From Actinoplanes lutulentus (GTDB lineage Bacteria; Actinomycetota; Actinomycetes; Mycobacteriales; Micromonosporaceae), in NCBI RefSeq assembly GCF_003259845.1, contig NZ_QLMJ01000002.1, forward strand, positions 124,001 to 188,000: a stretch of 64,000 nt of DNA, read 5' to 3'. How positions within the stretch are numbered: the first letter of the stretch is position 1; the number at the start of each line of letters is the position of its first letter. The translations under genes and the position numbers were made by a program. Shown here piece by piece: positions 60,099 through 64,000 of the stretch. The notes below the pieces were generated by a model. It saw only the letters and a list, made by a program, of their open reading frames with translations. It was not told where the DNA came from and ran no database searches.

Positions 60099-60819
60099 CA
60101 TCGTTCTCGACGTCGCCGGGCTCAACGGCGGCTACGGAGACATCCAGATCCTCTTCGACATCGACCTGGCCGTGCGTCGCGGCGAGACCGTGGCGCTCTG
60201 CGGTCCCAACGGTGTCGGCAAATCCACACTGGTCCGGATGCTGTGCGGGCTGAACCGGCCCTCCTCGGGCACGGTCACCCTGCTCGGCCGGGACGTGACC
60301 GGGGTGTCCGGCGCCAAGCGGGTCAAACTCGGCATGTCCACGGTCATCGGTCAGCAGGCCTTCGGATCGCTGACCGTGCGGGACAACTTGCGGTTGCACG
60401 CGTACCCGAACGGCAAGGACGACGACAAGACCGGCACCGTCGTCGACGGCGCCCTCGCGGTCTTCCCGCGGCTGGCCGCCCGCGCCGACCAGCCGGCCGC
60501 GAACCTCTCCGGCGGCGAACGGCAGATGTTGGTCCTCGCCAAGACCCTGATCCAGCGGCCCAGCCTGCTGCTGATCGACGAGTTCTCGCTCGGGCTCGCC
60601 CCGGTCGTCGTCGGCGGCCTGCTCGAACTGGTCCGCAGGCTCGCCGCGGCCGGCGTCGCCACGCTGGTCATCGAGCAGTCGGTGAACGTCGCCATGTCGA
60701 TCGCCGACCGGCTGCTCTTCATGGAGCACGGCACGATCATCGCCGAGCACACCCCGGCCGAACTGCGCGCCACCCCCGACCTCGCCCGCCGCCTGGTGCT
60801 GGGAGGACACGCCGAATGA
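60088..60819 (+). CDS. livF: Liv-type ABC transporter ATPase LivF
   Basis: The 243-residue ATPase has Walker A GPNGVGKS, the Q-loop near VIGQQAF, signature LSGGERQM, Walker B LLLIDEFSLGLAP and the switch His region VIEQSV. The Walker B ends in DEF where most have DEP. The start is TTG 60088, overlapping the binding-protein gene by 11 bases; no better start exists. It should pair with the ATPase domain of the fusion protein that follows. Confidence 0.87.
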   Translation: MDSDIVLDVAGLNGGYGDIQILFDIDLAVRRGETVALCGPNGVGKSTLVRMLCGLNRPSSGTVTLLGRDVTGVSGAKRVKLGMSTVIGQQAFGSLTVRDNLRLHAYPNGKDDDKTGTVVDGALAVFPRLAARADQPAANLSGGERQMLVLAKTLIQRPSLLLIDEFSLGLAPVVVGGLLELVRRLAAAGVATLVIEQSVNVAMSIADRLLFMEHGTIIAEHTPAELRATPDLARRLVLGGHAE

Positions 60820-63713
60820 GCCTTTTTGGGTACGACTTCGGGTTCGATCGGCTCGCCGTCGGCATGTTCACCGGCCTGACCTACGGGCTGCTCGCCATCG
60901 GCATCGTGCTGGTCTACCGGTCCAGCAAGTTCGTCAACTTCGCCCACGGCGCGATCGGTGTCTTCGGTGCGGCCGTTCTCGCCAAACTGACCGACGGCAT
61001 CACCTTCTGGCTGGCGTTCCCGATCGCCATCCTGGTGGCCGGCGCACTCGGCGCCGGCATCGAGATGTCCGTGGTCCGCCGCCTGCGCGGCCGGCCCCGG
61101 GTGATCGGCATGATCGCCACCCTCGGCCTGTCCCAGTTCATCCTGGTCCTGGCCCTGCTCGTGGACCGGGACAGCTTCTCCGGCGCCACCTATCCGAAAC
61201 CGCCCGGCCTGCCCGCCTTCAGCATCGGCACCACTGCCGTCGGCTCGTCGCTCACCGCGATGCTGGTGCTCACCCCGGTGCTGCTGGCCGCGCTCGCGTT
61301 CTTCCTGCGCCGCACCAAGTACGGCATCGCGATCCGCGCCGCCGCCGACCACCCGGACGCCGCCACCGTCAACGGTGTGCCCGCGCCGATGATGACCAGC
61401 CTGGCCTGGGCCGTCGCCGGTGGGGTGGCCGCGTTCTCGGCGATCCTGCTGACACCGACCCAGGGCGTGCAGTCGATCGAGTCGCTCGGCCCGCAGCTGC
61501 TGCTGCGCGGCCTGGCCGGCGCGGTCATCGCCCGGATGGCGTCGCTGCCGATCGCGTTCGTCGCCTCGATCGGCGTCGGCGTCCTCGAACAGGTACTGCT
61601 CTCCAAGGAGACCAGCGGGTTCGTCGACGTGGTGCTCGGCCTGGCGATCCTCGTCGCGCTGCTGCGGCAACGATCCGGCGGCCGCAACAGCGAACACGCC
61701 GCATGGCCCCGCTGGGACGCCACCTCGCCTCCGGGCGCGCGGATCGGCCTGGCACTGCTCGCCGTCGTCGGAGTCGGCCTGGCGTACGTCGTCAGCAACT
61801 CCACCGCCTCGATCCTCACCATGATCTGCGGATACGCCCTGGTCGGCCTCTCGGTGATCCTGGTGACCGGCATCGCCGGCGAACTCTCCCTCGGCCAGTT
61901 CGCGTTCGCCGGCATCGGCGCCGCCGCCGCGATCCAGGCCGCCCAGGCCAGCGGCAACATGCTTGTCGGGGTGGCCGCCGGCTGCGCGGCCGGCGCTCTC
62001 GCGTCGACCCTGGTCGGCATCCCGGCGCTGCGGCTGCGCGGTGTGGCACTCGGCGTCACCACCCTGGCGTTCGCACTGGCCACCAGTGGATGGCTGCTGC
62101 GGCAGAGCTTCCTGCTCGGTGATGGGCTGACCACCCCGTACCCGGTCTGGCGCGATTATGTCGTCAGCGTCTCCACCGACTATTACCTCTTCGCGCTGCT
62201 GCTGCTCGCCCTCGGGTGGATGGTCACCGCGCGGCTGCGCCGCGGTGGTTTCGGCCGTCTCCTGCTCGCTCTGCGCGACAACGAGGAAGCCGGGCGAGCA
62301 CTCACGGTCGCGGCCCCAGTTCGCAAACTTCAGGTGTACGCGGTCGCGGGCGCCCTGGCCGGACTCGGCGGCGTGGTGATCGGTTTCGGCCAGTCCCAGC
62401 TGTCGATCAACAGCTTTCCGGCGTCGGCGAGCATCGACGTGGTCGCGATCGCCGTGGTGGGCGGGCTGTCCCGCACCGGCGGGGCACTGCTCGGCTCACT
62501 CGTGATCGTCGGCTTGCCGGCGCTGCTGCCGCTGGGGATCCCGGGGCAGGCGGTGCTCACGCTGGGCTGGCTGCTCGTCGTGATCTTCCTCCCCGAGGGC
62601 CTCGGCGGCCTACTGGCGGGCCTGCTGTCCCGAATCCCCGCAGGCCGGGTGCCGGCGGACTGGCTCTCCCGCGTGCGTGCGTGGCGGCCGGCGCAGGCAT
62701 CGGCGCCGGGCCGGATCGGCCCGGACGGACTGATCCCCGGCTTCCCGCCGGAGACTGTCCACGATCCTGCGCCGCTGTCCTCGGTCCCCGCGCTAAGCGG
62801 GTCGGCGGCTGCTCCCCACTCCTTGCCCGACAAATCAGATTTGTCGGGCAAAGCGCCCGGACGGCCTGGGCAGTGGCGGGTTCACCACTTGCCCGCCGCG
62901 CGGCTGGCGCCCGCCACCGGGGACGGGCCGCTTCTCGAAGTGGCCGGGATCCGCCGGTCGTTCGGTGGGGTGCGAGCGGTGCAGGATGCCACATTCACCA
63001 TCACCGAGGGTGAGATCGTCGGCATCATCGGGCCGAACGGCGCCGGCAAGACCACGCTCTTCGAGATCCTCGCCGGGTTCACCGGATCGGACGGCGGAAC
63101 GGTCCGCTACCAGGGACGCGCCATCACCGGCTGGACGCCGGAGCGGCGGGCGCGGGCCGGGCTGGTGCGTTCGTTCCAGGATGCCCGGCTCTTCCCGGCG
63201 ATGAGCGTACGCGAGGCGGTGATGGTCGCCGCCGAGTCCGCGATCCCGTCGAGCCTGGTGATCGACATCCTCGGCGACGAACGCCCGGAGATCGCGAAAG
63301 CGGAGCGGGCGTTGACCGCGCTGCGCGCGATGGGCCTGGAAGACCTGGCCGACAAGCCGGTCGGTGAGCTCTCCACCGGTACTCGCCGGATCGTCGAGCT
63401 CTGCTGCCTGCTCACCCTCGAACCGCGCGTGCTGCTGCTCGACGAGCCGTCGTCCGGGCTCACCCAGTCCGACGGCGTCGCCCTCGGCGAACTCATGCTG
63501 CGCGTACGCGACGAGCTCGGCACCACCGTGCTGGTCATCGAGCACGACCTGCCGCTGCTGTCCCGGGTCGCCGACCGGTTGATCGCGATGGACGCCGGAG
63601 CCGTCATCGCGGCCGGCCCACCCGACGAGGTGCGCTCGCACCCCGCTGTCGTCCTGTCCTATCTCGGCACCGACGAAGCTGCCGTCGCCCGGTCCGGAGA
63701 GCCGGCCGGCTGA
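60816..63713 (+). CDS. LivH-LivM-LivG fusion: two permeases and an ATPase in one chain
   Basis: The 965-residue protein joins three normally separate subunits. Residues about 1-290 are a LivH permease (LVYRSSKFVNFAHGAIGVFGA; DHPDAATVNGVP), about 305-600 a LivM permease (GELSLGQFAFAGIGAAAAIQA; ALRDNEEAGRALTV), and about 705-960 a LivG ATPase, with Walker A GPNGAGKT at 739-746, ELSTGTRRIVELCCLL and LLLDEPSSGL. A Pro/Ala-rich linker of about 100 residues (600-705) joins LivM to LivG. The ATG overlaps the livF stop (ATGA). The reading frame is uninterrupted and composition is even, so a sequencing merge is unlikely. Its signature motif STGTR departs from LSGGQ, so the ATPase pair may be asymmetric. 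Confidence 0.88.
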   Translation: MSLFGYDFGFDRLAVGMFTGLTYGLLAIGIVLVYRSSKFVNFAHGAIGVFGAAVLAKLTDGITFWLAFPIAILVAGALGAGIEMSVVRRLRGRPRVIGMIATLGLSQFILVLALLVDRDSFSGATYPKPPGLPAFSIGTTAVGSSLTAMLVLTPVLLAALAFFLRRTKYGIAIRAAADHPDAATVNGVPAPMMTSLAWAVAGGVAAFSAILLTPTQGVQSIESLGPQLLLRGLAGAVIARMASLPIAFVASIGVGVLEQVLLSKETSGFVDVVLGLAILVALLRQRSGGRNSEHAAWPRWDATSPPGARIGLALLAVVGVGLAYVVSNSTASILTMICGYALVGLSVILVTGIAGELSLGQFAFAGIGAAAAIQAAQASGNMLVGVAAGCAAGALASTLVGIPALRLRGVALGVTTLAFALATSGWLLRQSFLLGDGLTTPYPVWRDYVVSVSTDYYLFALLLLALGWMVTARLRRGGFGRLLLALRDNEEAGRALTVAAPVRKLQVYAVAGALAGLGGVVIGFGQSQLSINSFPASASIDVVAIAVVGGLSRTGGALLGSLVIVGLPALLPLGIPGQAVLTLGWLLVVIFLPEGLGGLLAGLLSRIPAGRVPADWLSRVRAWRPAQASAPGRIGPDGLIPGFPPETVHDPAPLSSVPALSGSAAAPHSLPDKSDLSGKAPGRPGQWRVHHLPAARLAPATGDGPLLEVAGIRRSFGGVRAVQDATFTITEGEIVGIIGPNGAGKTTLFEILAGFTGSDGGTVRYQGRAITGWTPERRARAGLVRSFQDARLFPAMSVREAVMVAAESAIPSSLVIDILGDERPEIAKAERALTALRAMGLEDLADKPVGELSTGTRRIVELCCLLTLEPRVLLLDEPSSGLTQSDGVALGELMLRVRDELGTTVLVIEHDLPLLSRVADRLIAMDAGAVIAAGPPDEVRSHPAVVLSYLGTDEAAVARSGEPAG
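62823..62851. repeat. Near-perfect 29-bp palindrome inside the LivM-LivG linker codons
   Basis: TTGCCCGACAAATC (62823-62836) and its exact complement (62838-62851) flank a single A. It encodes part of LPDKSDLSGK, is AT-rich compared with its surroundings, and looks like an inserted REP-type palindrome that kept the frame. A second, imperfect inverted repeat (GGGCAGTGG with CCACTTGCCC) follows near 62868-62895. Confidence 0.78.
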
Positions 63714-63742
63714 TCCCCCTTTCCTGTTTGAAGGAGTGTTGA

Positions 63743-64000
63743 ATGACCCGTTCCACATCCCGGAAACCGCCGGGTCTGCGCAGGCTGGCCGCTGCGGTGG
63801 CCGCCGGTCTGCTCTGCGCCGGCGCCACCCTGTTCGTGACCGCGGCGCCGGCCGCGGCCAAGGCGAGCCTGAAGGTCTCGAAGACCACCGGTCTCAAGGA
63901 CGGCGACTCGATCACCGTCACCGGAACCGGGTTCACGAAGGGACTGACCGACCTCGCGCTCGGCCAGTGCGTGAAGAACCCGACCGGCCCGACCGACTGC
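63743..64000 (+). CDS. Secreted neocarzinostatin-like domain protein (3' truncated)
   Basis: Only the first 86 residues are in the window. They comprise a signal peptide (about 1-39, ending APAAAK) and the start of a beta-sandwich with SLKVSKTTGLKDGDSITVTG and LALGQCVKNP, the pattern of neocarzinostatin-family domains found in many actinobacterial surface proteins. AAGGAG lies 6 bases before the ATG. It begins 29 bases after the transporter fusion and is likely part of that operon. Confidence 0.72.
   Translation, partial: MTRSTSRKPPGLRRLAAAVAAGLLCAGATLFVTAAPAAAKASLKVSKTTGLKDGDSITVTGTGFTKGLTDLALGQCVKNPTGPTDC

Noticed and set aside
60243..60815. An upstream extension of the LivHMG fusion frame by 191 codons
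   Set aside because: The extension overlaps livF out of frame and has antisense-type composition; ATG 60816 overlaps the livF stop as ATGA.

Overview
This window comes from a very GC-rich, filamentous-type actinobacterium, most likely Micromonosporaceae (Actinoplanes-like). The evidence is the pervasive G/C third positions, many GTG starts and ATGA/GTGA overlaps, a cslA-glxA cell-surface glycan locus, a GerW-type sporulation protein, LacI/ABC/glycosidase units and a WxL-type surface protein. The genus is inference; no rRNA is present.

Layout. (1) 1-6256: the downstream part of an aerobic CO dehydrogenase cluster: 3' end of form I coxL, an XdhC/CoxI-type factor fused to a YHS domain, a MobA-like transferase, coxD, coxG and coxE, then a convergent LysR regulator and an alpha/beta hydrolase. 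(2) 8825-16891: a catabolic island bound together by an ATTGT-NN-ACAAT operator (five exact copies, one degenerate) and a GntR/FCD regulator. It encodes a secreted tannase-family esterase, an aromatic-acid MFS carrier lacking an internal block, a type I (VOC) extradiol dioxygenase, and a full 4-oxalomesaconate branch (tautomerase, PIG-L hydratase, RraA-type aldolase). It reads as gallate/gallate-ester degradation with an unexpected ring-cleaving enzyme. (3) 16951-20943: GH43 arabinanase, amidoligase-like protein, ECF sigma factor coupled to a membrane protein with three repeats, GerW-like protein. (4) 21030-21255: four tandem 61-nt units, each a 43-nt hairpin; a fifth copy lies alone at 30587. 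(5) 21275-27551: LacI regulator, ABC sugar importer and GH42 beta-galactosidase.

(6) 27600-33399: a CBM42-like membrane protein, a hypothetical membrane protein, a methyltransferase, a repeat-rich intergenic stretch, a propeller lipoprotein, and a second ECF sigma/membrane-protein pair. (7) 33430-38092: GH6 lipoprotein convergent with glxA and cslA, matching the Streptomyces apical-glycan locus in content. (8) 38354-41216: small SHOCT-like protein, secreted hydrolase, M20 peptidase. (9) 41406-54818: a second catabolic region with an isochorismatase-like amidohydrolase, two class III CoA-transferases, HMG-CoA-lyase-like enzyme, acyl-CoA ligase, bicupin, acyl-CoA oxidase, hydantoinase-like enzyme, cyclase and MmgE/PrpD protein. 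A Panacea-domain antitoxin and putative toxin are embedded in it.

(10) 54997-64000: a run of genes, mostly with overlapping or near-abutting ends, for a WxL-domain surface protein, a DUF916 (WxL-interacting) membrane protein, a second membrane-anchored surface protein, a Liv-type binding protein, LivF, and one 965-residue polypeptide fusing LivH, LivM and LivG. A neocarzinostatin-like secreted protein is cut by the window edge. The most novel-looking items are the gallate island, the WxL/Liv operon with its triple fusion, and the 43-nt hairpin repeat family.
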